A stretch of DNA of 64,000 bases from RGIG1993 sp964564225 (GTDB lineage: Bacteria > Bacillota > Clostridia > Oscillospirales > CAG-272): NCBI GenBank assembly GCA_964564225.1, contig CAZMAF010000001.1, positions 78,133-142,132 of the forward strand, in the 5' to 3' direction. A model generated the notes under the pieces. It did no database searches. It saw only the letters and a program-made list of their open reading frames with translations, and was not told where the DNA came from. Numbering within the stretch: position 1 is the first letter of the stretch; each line of letters begins with the position of its first letter. The position numbers and the translations under genes are program-made. Shown piece by piece: positions 16,602 through 25,111 of this stretch.

Positions 16602-17252
16602 TTAATAGATCTTTTTGGTGACGTCGCGAATGGCAAACGTCGGGTCGGGACATTTCGGGAAAACGGTTTCAACGTGTGACGTGTAGAGTAAAGGAAGGCT
16701 TGACTTTGCGGCAATTTCGTCTGCGTAACGAAAGGAAGCTTCGATATGCCCGGCAGTCGTTTCCGCTCCGAGATTGGAATTGTTGATAAAGCCTGTGAAG
16801 GAAAGGGAGCAGTTATCTTCAATTTCGCGCAGGTTTTCAAGCGCATCGTCAGCCGTTTGGGTGAGCGGTCGGTACATATTGACGACGGCGATCATATCGT
16901 AGCCAAGCTTTTTGATGGCGGTTCGGTAAACGCCGAGCGCGATTGCGCCGTCCTTATCGCCGCCAACGTCGAAAATGACCGTTTCATCCGATGAAAATAC
17001 CGAATGGATCTGTGGCGGAAGGGTGGGTACATCCACGTTGGTATTGGCAAACTGCGGCAGGATACATCTTACCCCGTGCGCTTCCAGCTCCGCGCGATTG
17101 TCGGCGGCGCGAAAATAGGGATTGACAATGTCAAGGTCAACGAGCGCAACCTTTTTGCCGTTTTCAGCAAGCTTTAATGCGAGATTGATGGCAATATTTG
17201 TTTTCCCCGAGCCGTAATGACCGGAGATAATGATAACTTTTTTATCCCACAT
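16602..17252 (-). CDS. Mrp/ParA-like P-loop ATPase heading the oxidoreductase operon
   Basis: 216 residues of the SIMIBI class. Walker A is GHYGSGKTNIAINLA (residues 11-25), the Walker A' region reads VALVDLDIVNPYFRA, and IFDVGGDKDGA gives Walker B. It lacks the CxxC of Fe-S scaffold Mrp proteins. Similar ATPases often precede VOR/KOR subunit genes in Clostridia; the role may be assembly or cofactor loading, which is inference. It has an AAGGAGG site and the operon promoter lies 30 bases upstream. Confidence 0.75.
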   Translation of the reverse strand: MWDKKVIIISGHYGSGKTNIAINLALKLAENGKKVALVDLDIVNPYFRAADNRAELEAHGVRCILPQFANTNVDVPTLPPQIHSVFSSDETVIFDVGGDKDGAIALGVYRTAIKKLGYDMIAVVNMYRPLTQTADDALENLREIEDNCSLSFTGFINNSNLGAETTAGHIEASFRYADEIAAKSSLPLLYTSHVETVFPKCPDPTFAIRDVTKKIY

Positions 17253-17271
17253 ATTGACGGCAACCTCCTTT

Positions 17272-17321
17272 AAAAGCTCTTTACATTATAGCATATATTC
17301 AGACAAAATAAAAGAGCTTTT
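17272..17321 (-). promoter_or_regulatory. Oxidoreductase operon promoter inside an inverted repeat
   Basis: An extended -10 (TGCTATAAT, 17285-17293) on the minus strand lacks a clear -35. It is flanked by an 11-base inverted repeat, AAAAGCTCTTT at 17272-17282 and AAAGAGCTTTT at 17311-17321. The repeat could be an operator or a weak plus-strand terminator. Confidence 0.5.
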
Positions 17322-17463
17322 TTGATATTTTTTTATTTTTTCACATGTTTTTTTGTGAAAAACATGGAAAAAAGCAAATTCCTATGACATGCCGCAAAAA
17401 GCCGCGCGGCGCGAAGGCTACCCTTTTGTGTGGCACAGATGACATATCAGGAATTATCAGAGC

Positions 17464-17487
17464 AGAGAGAGAGAGAGAGAGAGAGAG
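17464..17487. repeat. AG dinucleotide microsatellite
   Basis: Twelve uninterrupted AG units in a non-coding stretch between the oxidoreductase and lipoprotein operons. Length may vary by slippage. No open reading frame with support crosses it. Confidence 0.85.
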
Positions 17488-17529
17488 TTCGCACCGACAT
17501 TGCAGTGAAGGTTTGTTGTGACAGTAAAG

Positions 17530-17565
17530 CAAAAGGCTGTGACCCGGAGGAGTCACAGCCTTTTG
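17530..17565. terminator. Terminator of the lipoprotein operon
   Basis: Hairpin with 13-base arms (AAAAGGCTGTGAC and complement). On the minus strand it follows the small lipoprotein stop by a few bases and ends in TTTTGCTTTAC. Confidence 0.75.
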
Positions 17566-17571
17566 CAGTTG

Positions 17572-17841
17572 TCAGGTTGCAGAGTCTTCCGTCGGGATGT
17601 CTTCGGTTCCCGGCGTTTCGGTTACGGTACTTGTTGTGTTGGGATATTTGATCCAATTCGACATTTCGTAATAGGTCGTATTGAAAAACTCGACGTTTAA
17701 GGGATCGGGTACGTATTCGGTACGTTCAGGTGCGGGAAGGGGATTGATTTCGATTTCGTTTGCGGGTTTGATTGAGCCGCAAGCGGTAAACAGTATCAGC
17801 AAAAGAAGGGAAAGGCTCACAAGAGAGAGTATTTTTTTCAT
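17572..17841 (-). CDS. Small lipoprotein, partner of the upstream lipoprotein
   Basis: 89 residues. Start at MKKILSLVSLSLLLL (ATG 17841, AGGACG upstream). A signal peptide ends in LFTACGS, giving a lipidated cysteine at about residue 21. The mature part is acidic and ends in a Thr/Glu-rich tail. The segment MSNWIKYPNTTS resembles VQKWIKFQTSNHT of the larger lipoprotein just upstream, so it may be a shortened paralogue. It should be anchored to the outer face of the membrane. Function unknown. Confidence 0.72.
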   Translation of the reverse strand: MKKILSLVSLSLLLLILFTACGSIKPANEIEINPLPAPERTEYVPDPLNVEFFNTTYYEMSNWIKYPNTTSTVTETPGTEDIPTEDSAT

Positions 17842-17851
17842 TTCGTCCTCC

Positions 17852-19405
17852 TTATTCAACCACAGCAATCATCTGTCGTATGGTGGCAAGCTCGACGGTG
17901 AGTGAAGCAACGGTGTATTTGACACCGTCTTTGGTGTAGTATGCTTCAAGCTTGATGGATTCGATCTCGTGATCGTATTCGATGTTATTGAGCGCCATAC
18001 TCATAATGTAGCCGCGCTCGTATTGCTCACCGAAATAGCTTGCGGTCAGTTTTTCGTCATCGTTATCAATAATTGAAGAATAAACGGTTGAGACGCTGAC
18101 TTCGCAGTTGGGTAGTCCGACGACGTCGCCGTTTTCATCGTAGGCGGTAAAGACGTAAGAAATACGCGAGGCAAAACGAGTGGGAACGGCGGTAGCGAGC
18201 TGCATATTAAACTTATAAATGCCAAGCACGTTCGTCGCATCGGTCAGACGGATACGGAGTTTGCCTGTTCCGGTGGCGTTGCCTGCTTCCTCACTGAAAT
18301 CGTTCCATTCGTGATATTTGGTGGGAATGTAGGTGTAGGGTGATACCGAAACGCCTTCGCGTGTCAGCACGCAAGAGTCGAGCAATTCCGTGAAATCAAG
18401 TGTCTCTTGGGCAACCGAAGTTTCAATGGCATTGCGTGAAAAATGAAGCTCAAGGTTGAAGGAAAATCCCTGACGTGTCAGGAAATTAACGGTGTCCGAG
18501 AAGGGAATGACGGCAAGATAGCCTTCTTCCACTCCGAAATCCTTGATGGTCAGCGTTTCGGTTTCCGTGATAACGGTATCGTAGAGCGTTTGTGTTCTGA
18601 CGCGGCAGAGCGAGGTGCTGACACCTTCGTATTCGCCGTTTTTTTGCGTAAAATTATAACGAATGCCAACCGTATTGATGTTGAGGGTGGGTATGGCAAA
18701 GCAGACAAACATGTTCAGATTGCCGTTGGCATCGGGTAAAGAAGCACCGAGATAGTAGATGGAGCTGATGTCGGCATCGTTCGTATGATTTGAGGTTTGG
18801 AATTTAATCCATTTTTGCACTTCGATCACCTCGCTTGTTTCCTGGTGGGCGAAGGGCAGGGGATTGGATAAAATGTGTTCTTCCAGCAGATCTCTGATGA
18901 CAAAGGTCTGCTTGGCGGTGTAATATTTTTCATTGCCGATAACGTAGTACGCGGCGATTTCGTAGGTGAGTCCCTCCTCGTCCGTCGGAATGCGGTCGAG
19001 CGATCTGACAAAGAGATATCCGTCTTCGATGCCGAAATCTTCGGAGGTGATAACGGTGCTGCCCTCTTCGTTTTCGATGGTGCGGTAAAGGGTATAGAGT
19101 TTGACCGTGGAGCGCGAGCTGCGTGTGCCGTCTGCATAAATGATGCAGGCTTCAAAACCTACGTAGTCAACGTGGTTAGTGGGAACTGCGCCGACAAACT
19201 GTATGGAAAAGCGGTTATCCTCGGGGTTGGAGCATCGCAGGAAAAGCGTGCCTTGCTGTATGGCTTCGGTTGTGATCTCGGGGAGAGTGCCGACCGAGAG
19301 CGCAGCACCTTCACCGTTATTGTTTGCGGCACAGCCCGTACACGCCACTGTCAAGACAATTATAAAAACCGCAAGCGTGGTGGCGGCGATAAGTAATCGT
19401 TTCAT
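17852..19405 (-). CDS. Large lipoprotein with three internal repeats
   Basis: 517 residues with a signal peptide and lipobox region LTVACTGCAAN (either cysteine could be lipidated). The mature chain contains three related units of about 150 residues, each with a beta-rich core, a TLY/TVYS segment, an acidic stretch and a motif of the type DFGIEDGYLFV, DFGVEEGYLAV or YFGEQYERGYIM (near residues 120, 300 and 470). No catalytic motif is seen. It is probably a surface-displayed multidomain protein; ligand unknown. It heads the two-gene lipoprotein operon with a consensus promoter. Confidence 0.72.
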   Translation of the reverse strand: MKRLLIAATTLAVFIIVLTVACTGCAANNNGEGAALSVGTLPEITTEAIQQGTLFLRCSNPEDNRFSIQFVGAVPTNHVDYVGFEACIIYADGTRSSRSTVKLYTLYRTIENEEGSTVITSEDFGIEDGYLFVRSLDRIPTDEEGLTYEIAAYYVIGNEKYYTAKQTFVIRDLLEEHILSNPLPFAHQETSEVIEVQKWIKFQTSNHTNDADISSIYYLGASLPDANGNLNMFVCFAIPTLNINTVGIRYNFTQKNGEYEGVSTSLCRVRTQTLYDTVITETETLTIKDFGVEEGYLAVIPFSDTVNFLTRQGFSFNLELHFSRNAIETSVAQETLDFTELLDSCVLTREGVSVSPYTYIPTKYHEWNDFSEEAGNATGTGKLRIRLTDATNVLGIYKFNMQLATAVPTRFASRISYVFTAYDENGDVVGLPNCEVSVSTVYSSIIDNDDEKLTASYFGEQYERGYIMSMALNNIEYDHEIESIKLEAYYTKDGVKYTVASLTVELATIRQMIAVVE

Positions 19406-19476
19406 AGAATATAAACTTCCTTTTGCAAAAGATCGTTTTCGTAAATTGTCCTTATGTTATACTGCCTGTATTGTAT

Positions 19477-19505
19477 ATTATACAGTAGTTCGCACGTATT
19501 GTCAA
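19477..19505 (-). promoter_or_regulatory. Promoter of the lipoprotein operon
   Basis: TTGACA - 17 bases - TATAAT on the minus strand, a full consensus match, about 70 bases before the start codon. Confidence 0.85.
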
Positions 19506-19551
19506 GGGAATTCACAGCAAAACTGAGGCAGGGATTGTTGGTAAAAAACGG

Positions 19552-21024
19552 TTATTCAAAGGTACGGACGGTTTGAACGGCGAGATTCCACCGCGCGACT
19601 TCTTTTGCGCGTTGATCGTCCGGCATAGAGGGACTAAAATCGGTATGCGCTTCGGAAAGCAAGGATAAGCTGTCAAAATCAAGCTTGCCGAGTGTGAATG
19701 CCGCCATATATGAAGCGCCGAGCGCCGTTGTTTCGATGTTCGTAGGGCGTGTGACGGTGATGCCGAGCAGATCGGATTCAAACTGCATCATAAATTCGCT
19801 TGCCGAAGCGCCCCCGTCTACCCGCAATATGCTGATTGGACAGCCTGATGCTTGTTCCATTGTTTTAACAAGGTCGTATACCTGAAAGGCGATGCCTTCA
19901 AGTACGGCGCGGCATAGCTCGCCTTTGCCGACTCCGCGCGTTAAGCCGAGAAATCCGCCGCGTGCGTACATATCCCAATGGGGAGCGCCGAGTCCCGTAA
20001 ACGCCGAAACGAAGACGACGCCTTGCGTGGAGGGCGTTTTCAGGGCGAGTTCGGAGCATTCGGCAGCAGAGGAGATGATGCCGAGCGAGTCGCGTAGCCA
20101 CTGTACTGAGCTTCCTGCATTAAAGACACTGCCTTCGAGGGCGTAGGTCGTTTTGCCGCTGAGTCGCCATGCGGGCGTGGTGATGAGGTTTTTATCAAAG
20201 GTGGGCGTGTCCCCGATATTCATCAGGGTAAAACAGCCCGTGCCGTAGGTGTTTTTGACGGCGCCCTTCGTAAGACAGCGTTGACCGAATAATGCGGCGT
20301 GCTGGTCGCCGATTGCCGAGAGAATGGGTAAATTCCAGAGGCAGGCGGGTACGTCGTTATGGGGGATGATCGTTCCGAAGTTGTAAGAAGACTCGACGAC
20401 CTTCGGCAGCATTGCCATTGGAATATCAAACAGCGCGCAAAGCTCGTTGTCCCAGCGATTTTCAACGATATTGTAGAGCATTGTGCGCGAGGCGTTGGTG
20501 ACGTCGGTGACGTGATTGCCGGTCAGCCGCCAGATCAGAAAAGCGTCTACGGTACCGCAAAGCAGCTCGCCGTGTTTGGCGCGGTCACGCGCGCCCTCGA
20601 CGTTGTCGAGAATCCAAGCGAGCTTGGTGGCGGAAAAATAGGCGTCGATCGGCAGTCCTGTTTTTGCTTTGATGATGTCGGCGCAGCCCTCTTTTTTCAG
20701 TTTTTCGCATAAAGGCGCTGTGCGCCGGCACTGCCAGACAATAGCGTTATAGATTGGCTCGCCGCTTGTTTTGTCCCAAACGATCACCGTTTCGCGTTGA
20801 TTGGTAATGCCGATACCGTCGGGGACGATCCCTGTTTTATACATACATTCGGCGGCAGAGCGCAGAATGCTGACGTAAAGCTCGTCTGGGGAATGCTCGA
20901 CGTAGCCTGCTTCGGGATAGATCTGCGTGATGGGATAGGATGCCTGTGAGACGGTTTGAAAACCGTCGTCAAATAAAATGGCACGGGAGGAGGTCGTGCC
21001 TTGGTCAAAAACGAGAATGCTCAT
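19552..21024 (-). CDS. glpK: Glycerol kinase
   Basis: 490 residues, full FGGY-kinase length. It phosphorylates glycerol to glycerol-3-phosphate. Diagnostic segments: FDQGTTSSRAILFDD at residue 7, YPEAGYVEHSPDELY, GITNQRETVIVWDK, FNAGSSVQWLRDSLG and DGGASASEFMMQF. No glpF or glpD lies next to it, so glycerol could enter by diffusion or from lipid turnover. It has its own promoter and is read divergently from a lipase-like hydrolase, which suggests a glycerolipid link. Confidence 0.95.
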   Translation of the reverse strand: MSILVFDQGTTSSRAILFDDGFQTVSQASYPITQIYPEAGYVEHSPDELYVSILRSAAECMYKTGIVPDGIGITNQRETVIVWDKTSGEPIYNAIVWQCRRTAPLCEKLKKEGCADIIKAKTGLPIDAYFSATKLAWILDNVEGARDRAKHGELLCGTVDAFLIWRLTGNHVTDVTNASRTMLYNIVENRWDNELCALFDIPMAMLPKVVESSYNFGTIIPHNDVPACLWNLPILSAIGDQHAALFGQRCLTKGAVKNTYGTGCFTLMNIGDTPTFDKNLITTPAWRLSGKTTYALEGSVFNAGSSVQWLRDSLGIISSAAECSELALKTPSTQGVVFVSAFTGLGAPHWDMYARGGFLGLTRGVGKGELCRAVLEGIAFQVYDLVKTMEQASGCPISILRVDGGASASEFMMQFESDLLGITVTRPTNIETTALGASYMAAFTLGKLDFDSLSLLSEAHTDFSPSMPDDQRAKEVARWNLAVQTVRTFE

Positions 21025-21054
21025 AAACTGTCCCCTTCGGTCGTTCTTGATTAT

Positions 21055-21083
21055 ATTATGGCAGAAGGCGGTGATTTTGTCAA
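21055..21083 (-). promoter_or_regulatory. Promoter of glpK
   Basis: TTGACA - 17 bases - CATAAT on the minus strand. It is back to back with the plus-strand promoter at 21114-21141. Confidence 0.75.
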
Positions 21084-21113
21084 CCGAGGCGGTGCGGTTT
21101 TTGCAAAAATCGG

Positions 21114-21141
21114 TTGCTTTTTTGAAATATTTTGGTATAAT
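21114..21141 (+). promoter_or_regulatory. Promoter of the plus-strand hydrolase-to-GNAT cluster
   Basis: TTGCTT - 16 bases - TATAAT. The expected transcript start near 21148 rules out the early ATG at 21154 and supports the hydrolase start at 21178. Confidence 0.7.
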
Positions 21142-21177
21142 GTAAGAAAGAATATGTCAAAAAGCGAGGATGGCGGT

Positions 21178-22104
21178 ATGAACGAAACGGTAATCAGCTA
21201 CGAATCCTTCCGGGAGGGTAAAACGGTACGCGCTTTTATTTACGAGGGGGAGGGCGAGCCGCGAGGTATCATTCAGATCTTACACGGTCTTGCCGAGCAT
21301 ATCGGAAGATACCGCGAGTTTATCGCTTATTTTACCGCGCGCGGTTATATCGTCTGCGGCAACAATCATCTCGGTCACGGAGAGGGGTACAGTGGCGAGG
21401 ATCGCGGTTATTTTGGCGAGGAACGCGGTTGGGAAGCTCTGATGCAGGATGCCGTCACGCTTTCCGAGTATATGCTTGAACGGTATTCCTATCTGCCGAT
21501 TATGTATTTTGGTCATTCGATGGGTTCGTTTTTGGCAAGAAGTATTCATCTTTCGGGGCTTTTTTGTCCCGACGGTATGATTTTAAGCGGTACCGGACAA
21601 TTGCCGCCATTGCTTGTTGCTTGCGGCAGGTTGGTCGGCAAGATGCTTGTTCGCCGTCACAAGACGAAACGTGTGGAAAGTAAGCTGATGACCGCGTTGA
21701 CGGTTGGCGGCTACGGTAAAAAATTCAAGGGCGAGGATAAGAACGCATGGATATCCTCGCTGCCCGATGAAGTAGAAGCGTACAGCGCCGATCCTCTTTG
21801 CGGCTATCCCGTAAAGCTCGGTCTTTATTGCGATATGCTTGAGGGTATCGCCTTCGTGATTGACCGGAAGGCAGTCAATCAGTCTGAGACGATCCCGATC
21901 TTTCTCGTATCGGGCGAGGATGACCCTGTCGGTGATATGGGTAAGGGTGTGAAAAAGGCGTTTCGCGCCTATGCCAAGGCGGGATTTGACGATCTTTCGA
22001 TGATCCTTTATCCCGGTGTACGGCACGAGTTTTTACACGATAGTATAAAAGAAGTTGCGCTTTCTGACATAGAAGCCTGGCTTTCGGAGCATAGTATAGG
22101 ATAA
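21178..22104 (+). CDS. Alpha/beta hydrolase, monoacylglycerol lipase-like
   Basis: 308 residues of the Hydrolase_4 type. Oxyanion region LHGLAEHIGRY, nucleophile elbow GHSMGSF (Ser near residue 105), acid in SGEDDPVGD and histidine in GVRHEF. The family cleaves monoacylglycerols or lysophospholipids in the cytoplasm. The GAGG site in front of 21178 and the transcript start exclude the upstream ATG. It opens a tightly packed plus-strand group and faces glpK, which would use the glycerol released. Confidence 0.85.
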   Translation: MNETVISYESFREGKTVRAFIYEGEGEPRGIIQILHGLAEHIGRYREFIAYFTARGYIVCGNNHLGHGEGYSGEDRGYFGEERGWEALMQDAVTLSEYMLERYSYLPIMYFGHSMGSFLARSIHLSGLFCPDGMILSGTGQLPPLLVACGRLVGKMLVRRHKTKRVESKLMTALTVGGYGKKFKGEDKNAWISSLPDEVEAYSADPLCGYPVKLGLYCDMLEGIAFVIDRKAVNQSETIPIFLVSGEDDPVGDMGKGVKKAFRAYAKAGFDDLSMILYPGVRHEFLHDSIKEVALSDIEAWLSEHSIG

Positions 22105-22119
22105 AGAAGGTAGAACACA

Positions 22120-22509
22120 ATGACGTATGAAGAGATCTGGTCGTATTTTCAAAAAGATACGTTCGCAATGGACGTGGGTATCGTAGCCGATGAAATCGGA
22201 AAAGAGCGTGTGGTATGCTCGCTTGCCATTGAAGACCGTCACAGAAATGCTGACGGCGCGGTGATGGGCGGCGCGATCTTCACGTTGGGAGATTTCGCTT
22301 TCGCGCTTTTTGCGAACCGCCATAAAATTGCCACGGTCACGCTGTCGGCATCCATTCACTATCTCGGTGTGGCAAAGGGTAAAACGCTCATTGCGACGGT
22401 TACGCCGATCAAGGAGGGGCGTTCGGTGGTGAATGCCGAGATTATGATCACCGACGAGTTAGGGACAGCGGTTGCGCATATGGTGGCAAACGGGTTCTCT
22501 AAAGGTTAA
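22120..22509 (+). CDS. PaaI-type hotdog thioesterase
   Basis: 129 residues. The HRNADGAVMGGAIFTLGDFA stretch is the PaaI/YbgC-like active-site helix region, with conserved glycine-rich turn and aspartate. It hydrolyses acyl- or aryl-CoA thioesters. The gap to the hydrolase gene is 15 bases. The substrate is not predictable. Confidence 0.85.
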   Translation: MTYEEIWSYFQKDTFAMDVGIVADEIGKERVVCSLAIEDRHRNADGAVMGGAIFTLGDFAFALFANRHKIATVTLSASIHYLGVAKGKTLIATVTPIKEGRSVVNAEIMITDELGTAVAHMVANGFSKG

Positions 22510-22522
22510 AAACGAAAAAGTT

Positions 22523-23116
22523 ATGAAAATACTTCTGACAGGCTTTGAGCCTTTCGGTAAAATGGCAACCAATGCCTCGTGGGAGGCGGTGAAGTTGGTG
22601 GCGGAACGTTTTGGCGAGAATATTTCGGTCGATAAGCTGCTTTTGCCGGTGGAATACGGCAGAGCCGCCGACGTCTGTATTGACGCGGTCGATAGGTTTT
22701 CCCCCGACTTTGTGTTTTCGGTGGGCGTGGCGGCAAGAAGGCGTGTGCTGACACCCGAATATCTTGCCATCAACGTCAGGGATTCGTCCATGCCTGATAA
22801 TGCGGGTAAGATGATGGTTAACGAGAGTATTATTGATGAAGGCGAGAGTGTTCTCTATACCAATATGCCTTATGCGGAAACGGTGACTGCAATTTTGTCG
22901 GCAGGCGTACCTGCCGAGGCATCCTTTGATGCGGGTACTTTTGTTTGTAACGATCTCTTTTATCGTGTGTTGTACCATATATACCATACAGATCGAAGCG
23001 TTTACGGCGGATTTTTACACGTTCCGCCTGAAAGTGTGATTGACAGTAAGGCGGTAGCCCGAGCGATTGAGGCGGTCCTTCTGATGATGGCAGATCGGGG
23101 TATGCTTGGCAAGTAA
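22523..23116 (+). CDS. pcp: Pyroglutamyl-peptidase I
   Basis: 197 residues of cysteine peptidase family C15. It removes N-terminal pyroglutamate from peptides. MKILLTGFEPFG is the family signature start; the catalytic cysteine is in GTFVCNDLFY (near residue 141) and histidine in GGFLHVP (near 168). In the usual glutamate region the sequence reads SVGVAARRRVLTPEYLAINV, where bacterial homologues have GxA-GR..I..E..AIN, so the glutamate is kept. The start at 22523 fits the family; an in-frame upstream extension lies inside the preceding gene. Confidence 0.9.
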   Translation: MKILLTGFEPFGKMATNASWEAVKLVAERFGENISVDKLLLPVEYGRAADVCIDAVDRFSPDFVFSVGVAARRRVLTPEYLAINVRDSSMPDNAGKMMVNESIIDEGESVLYTNMPYAETVTAILSAGVPAEASFDAGTFVCNDLFYRVLYHIYHTDRSVYGGFLHVPPESVIDSKAVARAIEAVLLMMADRGMLGK

Positions 23117-23125
23117 AGGAGCTTT

Positions 23126-23584
23126 ATGCAGGCAAAAACGGTTAGACAGTCGCGTACCGAGCAGGTGCAGATTTTGTCGCAGAATACGCTTAACGGCTAC
23201 AGACGGTTGTTTGGCGGCAGACTGATGGAGTGGATCGACGTCGTTGCCGCTGTGACGGCAAGACGGCATTCGGGGAAAAACGTTACGACGGCGGCGATCG
23301 ACTCGCTGGAATTCAGGAGGGCTGCGTATGCCAACGATACCCTTGTTCTGACAGGGGAGATCAGCTACGTCGGCAAAACGTCGATGGAAGTGACGGTTAA
23401 AACCTACGTTGAGGCGTTATGCGGTACAAGAGAGCTGATCAATCAGGCGTACGTTATTATGGTAGCTCTCGACGAGGATGAGAGACCGACGCCCGTGCCG
23501 CCGATTCTTCCGGAAACTGACTCGGAACGGGGAATGCTCGACGAGGGCAAACGCCGCGCTGAGAGGCGGCGTGGAAAAGAATAA
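23126..23584 (+). CDS. Acyl-CoA thioesterase, YciA/BACH type
   Basis: 152 residues with a single hotdog domain. RLFGGRLMEWIDVVAAVTAR and DSLEFRRAAYANDTLVLTG are the family blocks, with the aspartate in MEWIDVVAA as likely catalytic residue. The C-terminal 30 residues are charged and disordered. It acts on acyl-CoA in the cytoplasm. A second thioesterase of a different subfamily lies two genes upstream, so the cluster seems concerned with acyl turnover. Confidence 0.87.
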   Translation: MQAKTVRQSRTEQVQILSQNTLNGYRRLFGGRLMEWIDVVAAVTARRHSGKNVTTAAIDSLEFRRAAYANDTLVLTGEISYVGKTSMEVTVKTYVEALCGTRELINQAYVIMVALDEDERPTPVPPILPETDSERGMLDEGKRRAERRRGKE

Positions 23585-23660
23585 GACGGTATGGCGATCG
23601 GCATGCAGGTGAGTGTGCTATGACCGGATCGGATATACGGAGTAAGGACGGTAGAAAGCT

Positions 23661-24182
23661 TTGAAAAAGGAAAAGGTTGATCTTGTGCGGTTGCACGAGA
23701 TGGAAAAAAGGATCGGATGTGTGTTTTGTGACGACGGCGTATTTGCTGAAATGAGTCTTGATCTGAAGGATTATACGACGAGGACGGCGCCGATTGACGG
23801 GATTGTTTACGGACTGTACGTCGGCAACGCTGAAAAGCTGAGAGATCGGGTGGCTCTTGTAAACGAAAAGTGGTGCCGTTATTTTCGGGAAGGCACTCGT
23901 GTGTTTTGCGGATATGCCAAAGGGGATATCGTGTCCTTTTGCATTGTTGAGAGCGATGCGGACTGTATTCTTTCAAATCCCGCCGTCAGGGTGGGCAGTA
24001 TTGGCTGTGTGGGGACGTTGCCCGAGTATAGGGGCAGAGGGATCGGACTTCGTATGGTCGATCTTGCGACGCTTTGGCTGAAGGATGAGCGCTGTGATAA
24101 AGCGTACGTTTCGTATACCCATCTTGATTTTTGGTACGAGCGGCTTGGCTACGTGACCTTTGCCAGATTTTCTCTTGTATAA
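23661..24182 (+). CDS. GNAT-family N-acetyltransferase
   Basis: 173 residues. The acetyl-CoA loop is GTLPEYRGRGIGLRMVDLA near residue 118, and KAYVSYTHLDFWYERLGYVT forms the C-terminal GNAT strands. The start is probably TTG at 23661 with GTAGAAAG before it; an ATG at 23700 would still leave the domain whole. The substrate is unknown. Ends the plus-strand cluster before a bidirectional terminator. Confidence 0.8.
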   Translation: MKKEKVDLVRLHEMEKRIGCVFCDDGVFAEMSLDLKDYTTRTAPIDGIVYGLYVGNAEKLRDRVALVNEKWCRYFREGTRVFCGYAKGDIVSFCIVESDADCILSNPAVRVGSIGCVGTLPEYRGRGIGLRMVDLATLWLKDERCDKAYVSYTHLDFWYERLGYVTFARFSLV

Positions 24183-24196
24183 ACGGGATCAGATTA

Positions 24197-24236
24197 TTAA
24201 AACGCCTTCTGACCATTGTGTCGGAAGGCGTTTTAA
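24197..24236. terminator. Bidirectional terminator
   Basis: Arms TTAAAACGCCTTC and its complement around a 14-base loop, with T run on the plus side and A run on the other. It separates the convergent GNAT and membrane-protein genes. Confidence 0.85.
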
Positions 24237-24238
24237 AT

Positions 24239-24937
24239 TTATTTTCCTGTTTTCGCGCGTTCGATGCCGCGGGTAAGGTTGTGAACAAAGCGTTCCATAT
24301 CGTAGCTTGCGACCATGCAGTCGGCAACGAGAGCGGGCGATTCGTCCCGGTTGCGTATGATAACGGCAACGGTGGGAATGGTATGCTCAATGCCGTCGAT
24401 GCAGGTTTGTTTGCGCGTTTCGTTGAGAATGGTGGCATCTTTAAGGGTTACCATAGGAATAACCTTGGCGAAAATCTCAATTTTATCTTCGATGAGCGAG
24501 TATTTGCCCCGCCATACGCGCAGATTTACGCCTTCGATGAGTATATAGGTGACGACGTATACCGTTGAGAAAACACGTCCGTTGCGGTTTTTGCGCAAAG
24601 TGAGGCTTTCGTCCATACGGTCATAGCCTTCAAAAACGAAGAAAAGATCGGGATTCTGTTCGGGGTGGTTAAAGAAAGCAAGCGCTTCTTCCCGGGCTTT
24701 TTTGCGAATGACGTCGATCTGTCCCTTCAAGTGCTTTTCCGAGGTGAACATGTTGACGGCAAGGACGAGAATAATGACACCGGGAAGGGCAAAGGGAAGC
24801 GCCATAGGTACGAAGCCGTTTGTCATTATTAAAACGATAGCGGCAATAGCAAAGAAGGGATATGAAAAATAAGATATGAACGTCCAGCGTTTTGTGCGCT
24901 TGTGATCGAAAAATAAAAGATTTTGCTTGTAATCCAT
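24239..24937 (-). CDS. Two-helix membrane protein of unknown function
   Basis: 232 residues starting MDYKQNLLFFDHKRTKRW (GAGG site). Two hydrophobic helices lie at about residues 20-40 and 42-64, and the remaining 165 residues are soluble and presumably cytoplasmic, with a beta-rich pattern like a PH-type or YcxB-type domain (LRVWRGKYSLIEDKIEI). The YcxB-like comparison is tentative. Single-gene transcript with its own promoter. Confidence 0.65.
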   Translation of the reverse strand: MDYKQNLLFFDHKRTKRWTFISYFSYPFFAIAAIVLIMTNGFVPMALPFALPGVIILVLAVNMFTSEKHLKGQIDVIRKKAREEALAFFNHPEQNPDLFFVFEGYDRMDESLTLRKNRNGRVFSTVYVVTYILIEGVNLRVWRGKYSLIEDKIEIFAKVIPMVTLKDATILNETRKQTCIDGIEHTIPTVAVIIRNRDESPALVADCMVASYDMERFVHNLTRGIERAKTGK

Positions 24938-24977
24938 AATAGCCTCGTTTCGTGATATCGTCATTTAAAACCGTTAT

Positions 24978-25006
24978 AGTATAGCATAGAATTTGATACA
25001 GTTCAA
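24978..25006 (-). promoter_or_regulatory. Promoter of the membrane protein gene
   Basis: TTGAAC - 17 bases - TATACT on the minus strand. Confidence 0.65.
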
Positions 25007-25047
25007 TAGATTTCTGTGGCTTTTTTGTGTTCTTTTTGTAAAATATC

Positions 25048-25076
25048 TTGCAAAAGAAATGAAGTGGTGTTATAAT
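25048..25076 (+). promoter_or_regulatory. Promoter of the kinase-CYTH gene
   Basis: TTGCAA - 17 bases - TATAAT on the plus strand, about 35 bases before the start codon, which has an ATGGAGGTA site. Confidence 0.8.
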
Positions 25077-25111
25077 AATTACGATTATAGAAGTCATGGA
25101 GGTATCGGGCG

